Positions 7,225 to 16,224 of a stretch of DNA of 64,000 nucleotides are shown one piece after another. Where the stretch lies: contig CAYRVF010000006.1 in the NCBI GenBank assembly GCA_964427535.1, positions 1 through 64,000 on the forward strand. The letters are read 5' to 3'. The position numbers and the translations under genes were made by a program. The notes beneath the pieces are model-generated. The model was not told the DNA's origin and made no database searches. It saw only the letters and a program-made list of their open reading frames with translations. Every line of letters starts with the position of its first letter. Position 1 is the first letter of the stretch. Source of the DNA: CAYRVF01 sp964427535 (GTDB lineage: Bacteria > Chloroflexota > Ktedonobacteria > Ktedonobacterales > JADMIN01).

Positions 7225-8775
7225 ATGCGCTCACCTCATGCAGACTCACCCGATCACTCAGTTCAGAACGCGCATCCCGAGCCGCTGCCAGACCGCGCGA
7301 AGTGGCTTGCCCTGCTCGCGGCGTGCCTGGGGCTATTCATGCTCTACGTCGATCTCTTCATCGTGAATGTCGCTCTGCCCGCGATTGGCCGCGACTTCCA
7401 CGCCGCCGTCTCGACCGTCTCGTGGACCGTGACAGGCTACGTGCTCGTGATCGGCGTCTTGCCGATGGGCGTCGGGCGCCTCGGCGACCTGTGGGGATAT
7501 CGCCGGGTCTATCTCGCCGGACTCGCGCTCTTCGTGGTAGCATCCTTCGCCTGTGGCCTTGCGCCGTCCGTGCTGGCGCTGATCGTCTGCCGCGTGCTGC
7601 AGGGCGTTGGCGCCGCGCTCATGACGCCGACGACGCTGGCCATCGTCACGCGCGCGTTTCCTGTGGGGCAGCGTGGGCTGGCGCTCGGCGTCTACGGTGG
7701 CATCTCGTCGCTGGGGCTGGTCGCCGGACCGCTGCTCGGTGGCCTGCTCGTGAATAGCGCGTCCTGGCGCTGGGTCTTCTTTATCAATATCCCCATCGGC
7801 GTGCTCGCCATCGCGCTGACCCTGCTGTTCGTTCAAGATGTCCGGGGCGCGACTGGCGCCGAGCGCGTCGATTGGCTGGGATTGGCGCTGCTCTCATTCG
7901 GGATCCTCGGCCTGCTGCTCGCGTTGACGCGTAATGCGCTTGACGTCTGGACCATCGTGCTCGTCGGCGGCGGGCTGGCGCTGTTCGCCATCTTTGTGCG
8001 CGTTGAGCGGCGCAGTCCGTGGCCGCTCATCGACCTCTCGGTCTTTCGTAATCGCGCCTTCGTGGGGGTCTCGGTGAGCTTCTTGCTCTTCTCGGCGGCC
8101 CTCTTTGGCTCGCAGCCGTACTGGAGTCTCTTCCTCCAGAACACGTGGGGCCTTACTCCGCTGCAAGGCGGTCTCGCGTTCCTACCGGCCACTGCCTTGA
8201 TCGCGGTGCTGACTCCCGCTTCGGGTCTCATCGGCCAGTGGGCAGGCGCGCGGGTGAGCCAGGTGGCCGCAATCGGCGCGGGCGTCATGGGGCTCGGGTA
8301 TGCCGCGGTTGCCGTTCTCCTCTCCGCGCACAGCACCTACCTCAACACGTTCTTGCCCGTGTTTTTGCTGCGTGGTTTGGGCATTCCGGTGTTTGTCACG
8401 TGCGCGCAGCTTGCCATGCTCGCGGCCGTGCCATCCAGCCAGGTCGGATTAGCATCAGGGACGCTTGGTATGGCACGCAACGTCGGTACCGCATTCGGGG
8501 TCGCGCTACTCGGCGGCGTCTACATCCAATCGCTGCAGCATACGGTCAGCGGGTCGCTGCGTGCTGGCGCCGGTCAGTTCCGCGTCACCGGACCGGCGGC
8601 GGCCCACGCCAGCGCGATATCGGCCATCCTCCAGAGCTTCAACGCACTCAACCTCGCCGCGGCGCTCTGCTGCGCGCTGGCCGTCGTGGCGCTGCTGGTC
8701 ATCCGGGTGAAGACTGCGCCTGCCTCGACACAACCGGCACCTTCCGCCGCCAGCCCGGTGCCTGCCGCGCGCTAG
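7225..8775 (+). CDS. 14-TM MFS drug exporter, DHA2/EmrB-QacA type
   Basis: A 516-residue inner-membrane transporter. ATG 7225 follows AAAGG by 7 bases. After a 35-residue hydrophilic head the protein has about 14 hydrophobic segments. DHA2 hallmarks are visible: LDLFIVNVALP-like motif (YVDLFIVNVALPAIGRDF), SWTVTGYVL, the motif A loop GRLGDLWGYRRVYL, and motif C-like GLVAGPLLGGLL followed by SWRWVFFINIPIG. Such proteins exchange protons for hydrophobic drugs. It ends with an Ala/Pro-rich tail. Its probable regulator is the divergent CGNR protein. Confidence 0.93.
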   Translation: MRSPHADSPDHSVQNAHPEPLPDRAKWLALLAACLGLFMLYVDLFIVNVALPAIGRDFHAAVSTVSWTVTGYVLVIGVLPMGVGRLGDLWGYRRVYLAGLALFVVASFACGLAPSVLALIVCRVLQGVGAALMTPTTLAIVTRAFPVGQRGLALGVYGGISSLGLVAGPLLGGLLVNSASWRWVFFINIPIGVLAIALTLLFVQDVRGATGAERVDWLGLALLSFGILGLLLALTRNALDVWTIVLVGGGLALFAIFVRVERRSPWPLIDLSVFRNRAFVGVSVSFLLFSAALFGSQPYWSLFLQNTWGLTPLQGGLAFLPATALIAVLTPASGLIGQWAGARVSQVAAIGAGVMGLGYAAVAVLLSAHSTYLNTFLPVFLLRGLGIPVFVTCAQLAMLAAVPSSQVGLASGTLGMARNVGTAFGVALLGGVYIQSLQHTVSGSLRAGAGQFRVTGPAAAHASAISAILQSFNALNLAAALCCALAVVALLVIRVKTAPASTQPAPSAASPVPAAR

Positions 8776-8926
8776 CCCGGCTCTGACATGCCCCCTCGAA
8801 CCAGTATACTTAGACCAGAGCGCGACGCCGCCACGGCACAATTCGCGCTCTGCCAGCGGGATATGACCGTCAACGAGTGGATGCTAGCGAGCGGGGGCGC
8901 TCGATGCCTGAGAGGAGAGACGCACT

Positions 8927-10078
8927 GTGGCACGGTTCCTCTTCGTGACCTGGCCTGGCTCTGGTAATCAGGTCCCCACGCTCGGCATCGCCCAGGCTCT
9001 ACGAGAACACGGTCACTCGGTCACATTCGCAGGGTATGTCAGCCAGCGCGAGCGGTTCGCTGCCCGGGGATTCCCGCTGACGCCGATGGAGCGGTCCTCG
9101 TCGGCACTCCAGAGGGCGCCAAAGGGTGATGTAATGGCCGCCCTGGTCGCGACCGTGTGGGCGACGCCCGATCACCTCGCGGATGTGCGCGACGCGGTTG
9201 AGCGCGAGTCTCCGGATGTGCTGGTCGTCGATTGTTTGCTGTTTGGCGTGCTCGCGGCGGCGGAATCGATGGGGGCGAACACCGCTGTCCTCGTCCACAG
9301 CGCGCCGGGGCTGCTGGAGCCGCCCGATGGTCCGTTCGAGCAGACGCTCTTGCTCGCCCCCATCAATGCGGTGCGGGCATCGGCTGGCCTGGCGCCTGTG
9401 GCTCACGCATGGGACGTCTGGGCGCGCTTCCCCACCCTCTGCGCCTCGCTGCGCGTGCTAGACCCCCTGGCTGACCAGGCGCCGGAGTCGTTTCGCTATG
9501 TCGGCCCGGTCTTCGAGCGCATGCCCGACTCGGGCTGGCGCGCGCCGTGGGCGGCGGATGATACCCATCCGCTGGTGCTCGTCAGCTTCTCCGCGGGCGA
9601 CGCCTGGGATCAGACATCACGCATCCAGCGTACGCTCGTCGCGCTCGCCGAGACGCCCGTCCGTGTGCTCGTCACGGCGGGTAGTGCGAACGTATCTGGC
9701 CTGACCATTCCTGACAACGCGGTGGTCATTCCAGGCGTTCCGCACGCGGAGGTCTTGCCGTCCGTCGCGGCGGTGGTGACGCACGGCGGCCACGGCACCG
9801 TCACCGCAGCCCTCGCGCATGCGGTCCCCGTCATCTGCCTGCCCAATCTGACCTCCGACCAACCCGGCATCGCGGCTCAGATCGCGGCGCTTGGCGCGGG
9901 ACTGGCGCTCGATGGCGACGCCGCGACGCCCGATGACATCCGTGCGGCGGTCGTTACCGTGCTGCGCGAGCCGTCCTATGCCGCCGCCGCTCGCCGTCTT
10001 GCCGCGATGATCGCCGAATCTCACAGCGCCGAGGCGTCAGTCACCCTGTTGAAGCACGTTGCGGGCGCTGCTCACTAG
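8927..10078 (+). CDS. Family 1 (UGT-like) glycosyltransferase
   Basis: A 383-residue GT-B glycosyltransferase of the macrolide/UDP-glucuronosyl type. GTG 8927 follows GAGAGGAGAGA by about 8 bases. The N-terminal half starts with MARFLFVTWPGSGNQVP (acceptor-binding Rossmann fold). The C-terminal half has the donor-binding signature: VVIPGVPHAEVLPSVAAVV then THGGHGTVTAALAHAVPVIC and LTSDQPGIAAQIAALGAG. Length is typical. Members glycosylate natural products, lipids or xenobiotics; the acceptor here is unknown. Its TAG stop overlaps the TAG of the convergent PEP carboxylase gene within CTAG. Confidence 0.9.
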   Translation: MARFLFVTWPGSGNQVPTLGIAQALREHGHSVTFAGYVSQRERFAARGFPLTPMERSSSALQRAPKGDVMAALVATVWATPDHLADVRDAVERESPDVLVVDCLLFGVLAAAESMGANTAVLVHSAPGLLEPPDGPFEQTLLLAPINAVRASAGLAPVAHAWDVWARFPTLCASLRVLDPLADQAPESFRYVGPVFERMPDSGWRAPWAADDTHPLVLVSFSAGDAWDQTSRIQRTLVALAETPVRVLVTAGSANVSGLTIPDNAVVIPGVPHAEVLPSVAAVVTHGGHGTVTAALAHAVPVICLPNLTSDQPGIAAQIAALGAGLALDGDAATPDDIRAAVVTVLREPSYAAAARRLAAMIAESHSAEASVTLLKHVAGAAH

Positions 10079-12867
10079 CCCGTCTCTTGCAGCCCTGCCG
10101 CGATGCCGTTGATGCTGTGATGGATCGCGTCGAGCAGCGGCGCCGCGTCCTCGCCCTGCCCCCCCGTCGTCTGCGCGCGGTAGCGCCGTAGCAGTGCGAT
10201 CTGCGCGACGTGCAACGCATCCACATAGGGATTGCGCAGGCGAATCGAGCGCGCCAGCACGGAGGAGCGCTCCAGCAGAGTCTGCTGCCCCGTCACCCGC
10301 AGGACCGCGCGCACACTTCGGGCGTATTCGGCGTCGAGCAGGTCGAGCTGCGCGGAGCCATCGGTGGCGAGCGTTGTGTACCGGCGCACCGTCGGCATGT
10401 CGGCGATGCCGAGACTGCGCTGGGCGTTGTCCATCGCGGTCGCGAAGAAGCGCCATCCGGCATACATCGCGCGGAGGCGCTCTACCCCACCCGCGGCGAT
10501 TTCCTCTTCGATGGCGGTGCCTAGCCCAAACCAGCCGGGCACGTTCGCGCGCGTCTGAGTCCAGCTAAAGCCCCAGGGAATGGCGCGTAGATCGGCGAGC
10601 GTCAGCGTCTGGCTGCCGCCCCGGCTGACCGGCCGCGAGGCGAGGTTGAGGCTCGCCAGCTCCGGAAACGGCGTGGCCTCACGGAAGTACCGCAGAAACT
10701 CGGGTGCGTTTTTGATGTGCCGCTGATACACCTCCCGCGAGCGCGACGCCAGCCGCTCCATTGTCCGCACCCACTCGTCGGGCGGGTCGCCTTCGGCGGG
10801 CTCCAGCGCCGAGCGCAGCAGCGCGTGGATCATCTGCTCGAAATGCCGCTCCGCGATTTCTGGATGACTGTAGCGCGCGAAGATCACCTCACCCTGCTCT
10901 GTCACTTTCAGCGTGGGCAGCCGCGCCTCGGGCGGCCGGGCAAGAATCGCACGCCCCATTGGCCCGCCGCCACGCCCCACGGCGCCGCCACGTCCGTGAA
11001 ACAGCTCCAGTCCCAACCCAGCGGAACGTGCCATCCGGGCCAGCGATTCTTGCGCGCGATAGGTCTCCCATGTGGCGGCAAGGTAGCCCGCGTCCTTGTT
11101 GCTATCGGAGTATCCCAGCATGATCTGCTGCTGCCAGCCGCGCGCACGCAGCGCCGCGCGGTACGCGGGGCTCACCAGCAGCGCCTCCATCACGCGGGCG
11201 CTGGACCGTAGCTCCTCCACTTCCTCGAAGAGCGGCACGATGTCGATGCGCGCGCGGCAGGTCTCGGAGGGCGCATCCGGCCCATCCCACGAGAACAGGC
11301 CCGTCTCGCGGGCGAGCACGAGCACCGCCAGCACATCCGAGGGCGCGTGGCACATCGAGATGATGACTGTCTGGCACGCCGCCTCGCCCTGACGATCCTG
11401 GATGGCGGCGATCGCGCGGAAGGTGGCCAGCGTCTGGCGCGTCTCCGCCGAGAGTGCCGCCGGGAGCACGGCGAGTGGCGACAGCGCGAGGGAGCGTTCA
11501 AGCAGCTCCGCCCGCTCGTGCTCGCTCAGGTCAGCGTATGAGCCGCTTCCGTGCAGTTGCAGCAGCTCGCCCACCGCCGCCGCGAAGCGTGCCGCGTGCT
11601 GCCGCACCTCCAGTTCGCAGAGGCTAAAGCCGAAGGTCCGCACGCGCACCTCAAGATCCCACAGCGCGCTGCCCGCGACCCGCTCGCTCCGGTGGGCCAG
11701 CAGGCTCGTCCGCATCAGCCGCAGATCGGCGAGCAACGCATCCGGCGTGGAGTAGCCACCCGGCTCATCCTCCGCCGTTCGTCGCAGCCGCTCGGCAATC
11801 AACCCGCACTTGCGGCGATACGGCTCATCGGCCCACTGCGGCACCGGCTGCGCGCCTAGCGCCGCGAGGTCGCGCTCCAGCGAGGCCAGCAACTGGGGTG
11901 ACGCACCGACGAGTCGCTGCGAGATGCTCAGATCGCGTCCGATTGCCTGCACGTCGTCGTGATAGCGCCGCAGCACGGCGGTACGGCCGAGCCGGGCGGC
12001 AGCCACGGTCACGTCAGGCGTCACGAACGGGTTGCCGTCGCGGTCGCCGCCGACCCACGAGCCAGGCCGCAGAAACGGGTGTGCCTCTGGCGAGGGCGGC
12101 AGCGCACGCTCTCCACCGAGCACCGCCGTCAGCAGCGTCCGCTGCGCCTGGGGTGCCACGTCGTAGACCGTGCCCGAGAGCACCCGCACGACACTCTGCA
12201 CCTCGTCCAGCACACCGGGCCGCTCGGAGCGTGTCTCGGCCGTTTGCCACAGCAAAGTGATCTCAGCTCGCAGCGCATCGGCAATGGCCCGGCGCCGGCG
12301 CGGATTTGCCTTGAACACGTCGTGCTCGACGAGCAGCGCCATGCAGCGATCCAGATGTTGCAGCAGCGTCGGCCGGCGCACCTCCGACGGATGCGCGGTA
12401 AACACAGGACGCACGACCAGCACGGGCAACAGCGCCGAGATCTCGGTCTCGGTGACCCCTCGTTCGCGCAGCAGCGCGACGGCCGCCTCGATCGACTCTG
12501 GTAGCGGCGCATCCGACCGTTCACGCTCGTACAGGCGGCGCACGCGATGATGCTGTTCGGCCACGTTGATGAGGTGGAAGTAGACCGTGAATGCGCGGAC
12601 GATGAGCGTCAGATCGGCTGTGCTCTGCGCCTCTGCCCACTCGAGCAGCGCGCGCTCGCGGTCTACATCCGCACGCCCCTCCGCGCGTGCCTCGATCGCC
12701 GCCAGCCGCACCGTCTCGACGAGTCCGAAGATTCGCTCGCCAGCCTGCTCGCGCACCACCTGGCCGACGATATCGCCGAGGGTATGCACATCTTCGCGCA
12801 GTGCATCCATTGCTGGCAGCGGCTCGACACGCGTCGCGCCCGCGCCAGCCTCTGGCGGCTGCTCCAT
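10075..12867 (-). CDS. ppc: Phosphoenolpyruvate carboxylase
   Basis: A 930-residue enzyme that carboxylates PEP with bicarbonate to oxaloacetate, an anaplerotic step. The ATG at 12867 is chosen because GGGGGAGG lies 8 bases upstream; an ATG at 12894 is in frame but has a poorer site. Signatures in order: FTAHPSEVRRPTLLQHL with the catalytic His, GSWVGGDRDGNPFVT, LGYSDSNKDAGYLAAT, and the Gly/Arg loop FHGRGGAVGRGGGP. The C terminus ends LQETG, close to the family's conserved NTG ending. Length matches bacterial enzymes. It is monocistronic as far as seen, with hairpin repeats upstream and its stop shared with the convergent glycosyltransferase. Confidence 0.97.
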   Translation of the reverse strand: MEQPPEAGAGATRVEPLPAMDALREDVHTLGDIVGQVVREQAGERIFGLVETVRLAAIEARAEGRADVDRERALLEWAEAQSTADLTLIVRAFTVYFHLINVAEQHHRVRRLYERERSDAPLPESIEAAVALLRERGVTETEISALLPVLVVRPVFTAHPSEVRRPTLLQHLDRCMALLVEHDVFKANPRRRRAIADALRAEITLLWQTAETRSERPGVLDEVQSVVRVLSGTVYDVAPQAQRTLLTAVLGGERALPPSPEAHPFLRPGSWVGGDRDGNPFVTPDVTVAAARLGRTAVLRRYHDDVQAIGRDLSISQRLVGASPQLLASLERDLAALGAQPVPQWADEPYRRKCGLIAERLRRTAEDEPGGYSTPDALLADLRLMRTSLLAHRSERVAGSALWDLEVRVRTFGFSLCELEVRQHAARFAAAVGELLQLHGSGSYADLSEHERAELLERSLALSPLAVLPAALSAETRQTLATFRAIAAIQDRQGEAACQTVIISMCHAPSDVLAVLVLARETGLFSWDGPDAPSETCRARIDIVPLFEEVEELRSSARVMEALLVSPAYRAALRARGWQQQIMLGYSDSNKDAGYLAATWETYRAQESLARMARSAGLGLELFHGRGGAVGRGGGPMGRAILARPPEARLPTLKVTEQGEVIFARYSHPEIAERHFEQMIHALLRSALEPAEGDPPDEWVRTMERLASRSREVYQRHIKNAPEFLRYFREATPFPELASLNLASRPVSRGGSQTLTLADLRAIPWGFSWTQTRANVPGWFGLGTAIEEEIAAGGVERLRAMYAGWRFFATAMDNAQRSLGIADMPTVRRYTTLATDGSAQLDLLDAEYARSVRAVLRVTGQQTLLERSSVLARSIRLRNPYVDALHVAQIALLRRYRAQTTGGQGEDAAPLLDAIHHSINGIAAGLQETG

Positions 12868-12994
12868 CTGAAACGCCTCCCCCAACTCAGCCATGGCCCG
12901 CCCAAGCCTCGCGCCCCATCTCTACCCGCATCAACACACACGAGGCGCCTCTACATCTATTGTACCCTCCGTGACTGATACACCCCTGCGACGG

Positions 12995-13038
12995 CCCCTC
13001 CCCTGAGAAGGGAAGGGATAGGGGGAGAGGTTCTGCCG
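12995..13038 (-). repeat. 3'-end hairpin repeat, family A, copy 2
   Basis: A CCCTCCCC/GGGAAGGG-type stem with the G-rich GATAGGGGGAGAGGTTCTGCC flank on the plus strand. It lies in the 308-bp gap between ppc and the histidine kinase, a gap that otherwise holds only family B and another family A copy. Confidence 0.65.
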
Positions 13039-13051
13039 TTCGGCGAGGTGC

Positions 13052-13071
13052 GGGCGAGGCATGCTTGGCCC
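13052..13071. repeat. Palindromic repeat, family B, copy 2 (decayed right arm)
   Basis: The left arm GGGCGAGGCATGC is identical to the copy at 3041; the right arm reads TTGGCCC in place of CTCGCCC. It lies between two family A repeats. Confidence 0.6.
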
Positions 13072-13145
13072 CTACAGTAACGAACCGCCTGCTCGCCACT
13101 GGTGTCGCGGACGCTGCCGCTTCACCACCGCGGCTCATTCGCAGG

Positions 13146-13185
13146 CCCCATCCCTTGAGGGAAGGAGGTTGGGGGTTAAGTTCTC
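13146..13185 (-). repeat. 3'-end hairpin repeat, family A, copy 3 (supplies a stop codon)
   Basis: It overlaps the end of the histidine kinase gene. Read on the minus strand, the element's AGAACTTAACCCCC lead provides the kinase's TAA at 13176-13178, so insertion of the repeat probably set the present C terminus (SKTKRT). Confidence 0.7.
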
Positions 13186-15881
13186 TTCGTCTTCGACGGC
13201 GCGAGCGGCAGCGTGAACCAGAAGACCGCACCCCCACCTTCATTGCTCTCGACGCCGACATGGCCGTTGTGCAGCTCCACGATGGATCGGCTGAGATAGA
13301 GGCCCAGGCCCAGGCCAACGCCCGAGCCGGAGACGACCTGAATGCCTGGCACACGATGGAAGCGCTCCCAGATGCGCGGGCGTTCCTCCACTGGTATGCC
13401 CGGTCCCGAATCGCGCACCTCGACACGCGCATGCCTGCCTTCTTTACGCACCGCCACCGTCACGGGGCAGTCGCTCGGCGAGTACTTCAGCGCGTTCGTC
13501 AGATAATTCGAGATCACCTGGCCGATGCGCATGGCATCCGCGATTACCGGCAAGGAGCCGCGTGGACGCTCCAGCTCGATCGTGCGCTCGGGCTGTTGTA
13601 GCCGCTGCTCGTCGACAGCCTCGACGACGATCGATGCCAGATCGGCGGGCTCGGGGCGCATCTCCAGCTTGCCACGCTGGATGCGTGAGGTATCGAGCAG
13701 CTCGTCGATCAGCCGCTCCTGCCGCACGACAGACGTCTCCGTGCGCTCGATCAGCGTGTGGAGCTGTTGTGCCGTGGCTCGCAAGGTCTCCTCAGGCACC
13801 GGGTCAGTGACGAGTCGGATGGTACGCCTGCCCAGCAACTGGATGTTCACCTTAATGGTCGTCAGCGGTGTGAGCAGTTCGTGGCTGGCAAGACTCAAGA
13901 ATTCATCCATGCGCCGGTTCGCCTCGGCCAGTGCGAGCACACTTGCGCGCGCCTCTTCGCGCTCGCGCAGCAGCCGCTCACGCTCAATCACCACCGCGCC
14001 AAGCTGCGCCACCGCGCCCGCCAGCTCGATTTCTTCCATGGTGAAGGCATGTGGTGATCCGCCAAAATCCAGCGTGAGCATGCCGACAATCTGATTGCCT
14101 ACCCGCATTGGCGCTGCCAGTGTAGTCGTCACACCGTAGGGATTGGGCAGCTCGTTGTAGGGCGGCTCGCGCATGTCGATGACGAAGATTTCTCCGCCTC
14201 GGAAGCGCTCTATCTGCTCAGGATCGGCGCCATCGCCCAACCGCACACCCTGCGCTTCGAGTGCACGCTGCTCGTCCCACCAGCGAGCCTCCACATCGGG
14301 AGGCAGGCCCACGACGGCGATCGCCCGCATAATCTGCGTCTCCGGGTCCACCGCTGTCACGCCCACGCGTGTGCAGCCCAGCACGCCGCATGTCAGCACG
14401 GCGATGCGGTGCGCGATCGCGTTGCGCCTTACCTCGTCAGAAGGCTCTCGGTCAGAAGGCTCTCGTACGGCGTCAGCCTCCTGGCCAACTGCCGAGGGCA
14501 GGTCCACCAGCGTCTGCGCCATCTCCAGCAGCGCTTCCAGCGCATCGCGCGTGCGGCGTTCGAGCGCGATGCGCTCCGTCGCGTCCCGGAAGACCGCGAC
14601 GCCGCCGATGACATGGCTGTCCGCGTCCAGCAGAGGCGCGCCGGTAACGCGCAGCCGGCGATGCGACCCGTCGAGCAGGTCCACGCGCAGATCCTGCTCG
14701 GGCAGATCCCGCAACGTCTCGCCATGCAGCAGCCGGTACGCGGGCGTGCGTTCGATGGGCAGTGGGCTGCCAGAGCTATCGCGCAAGACGCCCAGCCCCA
14801 CGCGCTCCCCGAGCGGAAGGGAGTGTTGCTCCGTCTCTACGGCACGCTGGAACAGGCTCCGCGCGGCCGTGTTGAAGCGTCGAATGCGGCCCTCGGCGTC
14901 ATACACCACTACGCTGTCCGACATGTTCTCGAAGATGGCTTCGAGCTCGGTGGCCCGTTCGGCGAGCTGATGCTCAAGCTGGCGGCGCTCGGTCACATCG
15001 CGGTAAACCAGCACCGCCTTCTCGACGCGTCCGTGCTCGTCACGAATCGGGCTGCCTGTCACGCTGAGCAATACGTCACGTCCGCGCGCATTGCGTACCC
15101 ACAGGTCGACCGCGCTCTCGCCGGTGAGCGTCTCGCCCCGCAGCACGCGCGAGAATGCCGACGACTGCTCGGAAATCCGATGCCCCTCCGAGTCGCGCAC
15201 CATGAGCATCTCGCGCCGCTCGGCGACCGTGTGCGCGAAGAAGTCCTCGTGCGCGTCGAGCGCGAAGAGCGCACGGTAGGCGGCATTCGTCTGCAGTACC
15301 CGTCCGTCAGCCGAGTAGACGGCCACGGCATCGGGGATCGTCTCAAGCATGGCGACAAGCTCGGCGGCGTTGAGCGTACGTTCGCGCTCGTCGCGTCGCT
15401 CGTGCGTGACGTCACGTGCCAGAGCGAGCGCGCCAATCACCTGCCCGTCGGCGTCCCTGACGGGTGCTCCCGTGAAGATCACGACACGCTCGCTGCCATC
15501 AGACATGCGCCCCCACACCTCCAACGGGGCATCCATGGAGATCGTCTCACCGGCGAGCAGGCGGGTGATATACCACTCCTCACGCGGCAGTGGTCGTCCA
15601 TCCGGCCGGCGCGGGGCAAGCAACGGCGTCCACTCGTCTGGGCTGAGCGCGCTCACTCCAGGGAGCGCATCGAGGGCGATCAGGATACGCGCCTGCGCGT
15701 TCGCGCGCACGATCTGACCCTCCGCGTTATGCAGGAACGCCGCCGCCGGAAGTGTATCGAGCACTGCCGCGAGGGGTGTGCTCAAGAGGTCCTCGTCGGC
15801 ATCGCCAAGATCGGTCACCGCCGGCACAAATTGCCGCTCCGACGGGTCTCCGGCGGGGCTCCGGTCATCGCGGAGGTTCAT
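13176..15881 (-). CDS. Three-PAS, GAF sensor histidine kinase
   Basis: A 901-residue kinase with no clear membrane segment, so probably cytosolic. Order: PAS about 38-160, PAS about 172-300, PAS about 310-435 (each closed by an RDVT/RDATERxxLE linker helix), GAF about 460-640, then a HisKA helix with SLASHELLTPLTTIK (His667) and a HATPase domain with NYLTNALKYS, RDSGPGIP and SGVGLGLGLYLS. It autophosphorylates His667 and needs a response regulator, but none is adjacent. A perfect 15-bp tandem duplication (14436-14450 and 14451-14465) doubles the residues REPSD between the third PAS and the GAF. The 3' end lies in a family A repeat. Confidence 0.93.
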   Translation of the reverse strand: MNLRDDRSPAGDPSERQFVPAVTDLGDADEDLLSTPLAAVLDTLPAAAFLHNAEGQIVRANAQARILIALDALPGVSALSPDEWTPLLAPRRPDGRPLPREEWYITRLLAGETISMDAPLEVWGRMSDGSERVVIFTGAPVRDADGQVIGALALARDVTHERRDERERTLNAAELVAMLETIPDAVAVYSADGRVLQTNAAYRALFALDAHEDFFAHTVAERREMLMVRDSEGHRISEQSSAFSRVLRGETLTGESAVDLWVRNARGRDVLLSVTGSPIRDEHGRVEKAVLVYRDVTERRQLEHQLAERATELEAIFENMSDSVVVYDAEGRIRRFNTAARSLFQRAVETEQHSLPLGERVGLGVLRDSSGSPLPIERTPAYRLLHGETLRDLPEQDLRVDLLDGSHRRLRVTGAPLLDADSHVIGGVAVFRDATERIALERRTRDALEALLEMAQTLVDLPSAVGQEADAVREPSDREPSDEVRRNAIAHRIAVLTCGVLGCTRVGVTAVDPETQIMRAIAVVGLPPDVEARWWDEQRALEAQGVRLGDGADPEQIERFRGGEIFVIDMREPPYNELPNPYGVTTTLAAPMRVGNQIVGMLTLDFGGSPHAFTMEEIELAGAVAQLGAVVIERERLLREREEARASVLALAEANRRMDEFLSLASHELLTPLTTIKVNIQLLGRRTIRLVTDPVPEETLRATAQQLHTLIERTETSVVRQERLIDELLDTSRIQRGKLEMRPEPADLASIVVEAVDEQRLQQPERTIELERPRGSLPVIADAMRIGQVISNYLTNALKYSPSDCPVTVAVRKEGRHARVEVRDSGPGIPVEERPRIWERFHRVPGIQVVSGSGVGLGLGLYLSRSIVELHNGHVGVESNEGGGAVFWFTLPLAPSKTKRT

Positions 15882-16224
15882 AGATGTCGTGTCTCCATAG
15901 AAGCGCGGGCGCGTGCTCGGGGAGCCGCTCTACATCGGCGCGCCGAGCAGAAGAGCATGCGGAGGGAAGCATACTCCCCGTCGAGTGCCCCCAGACAGGC
16001 AGCATACCGCATGCCAGCTCTTCCCGTCCGGACACCTGTTGCGCAGTAGCATACTCCATGCGCGAACGATACGGTAGCCCGCCAGTCCGCGGTAGTTCCT
16101 CTCCAGCCAACCCTGTCTGCTAGAAGGGGAGAGACACCCTGGGGGAAAGGCCTTCGCGCACGCGCCCAGGACTTGCTACCATTTCCTCCAGAGGCGCTGT
16201 GTTGGATGGAAAGGAGCCCGAGCC
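15882..16224. other. 343-bp divergent intergenic region
   Basis: This region separates the histidine kinase from nnr. It holds two copies of AGCATACTCC (15968-15977 and 16048-16057), 80 bp apart, which on the minus strand read GGAGTATGCT and could be regulator sites or -10 regions for the kinase gene. No -35 of quality and no small gene is seen. Confidence 0.3.

Noticed and set aside
14409..16049. 546-residue plus-strand open frame opposite the histidine kinase
   Set aside because: It is antisense to a kinase with complete motifs, has no ribosome binding site and matches no family; long antisense frames are expected at this GC content.
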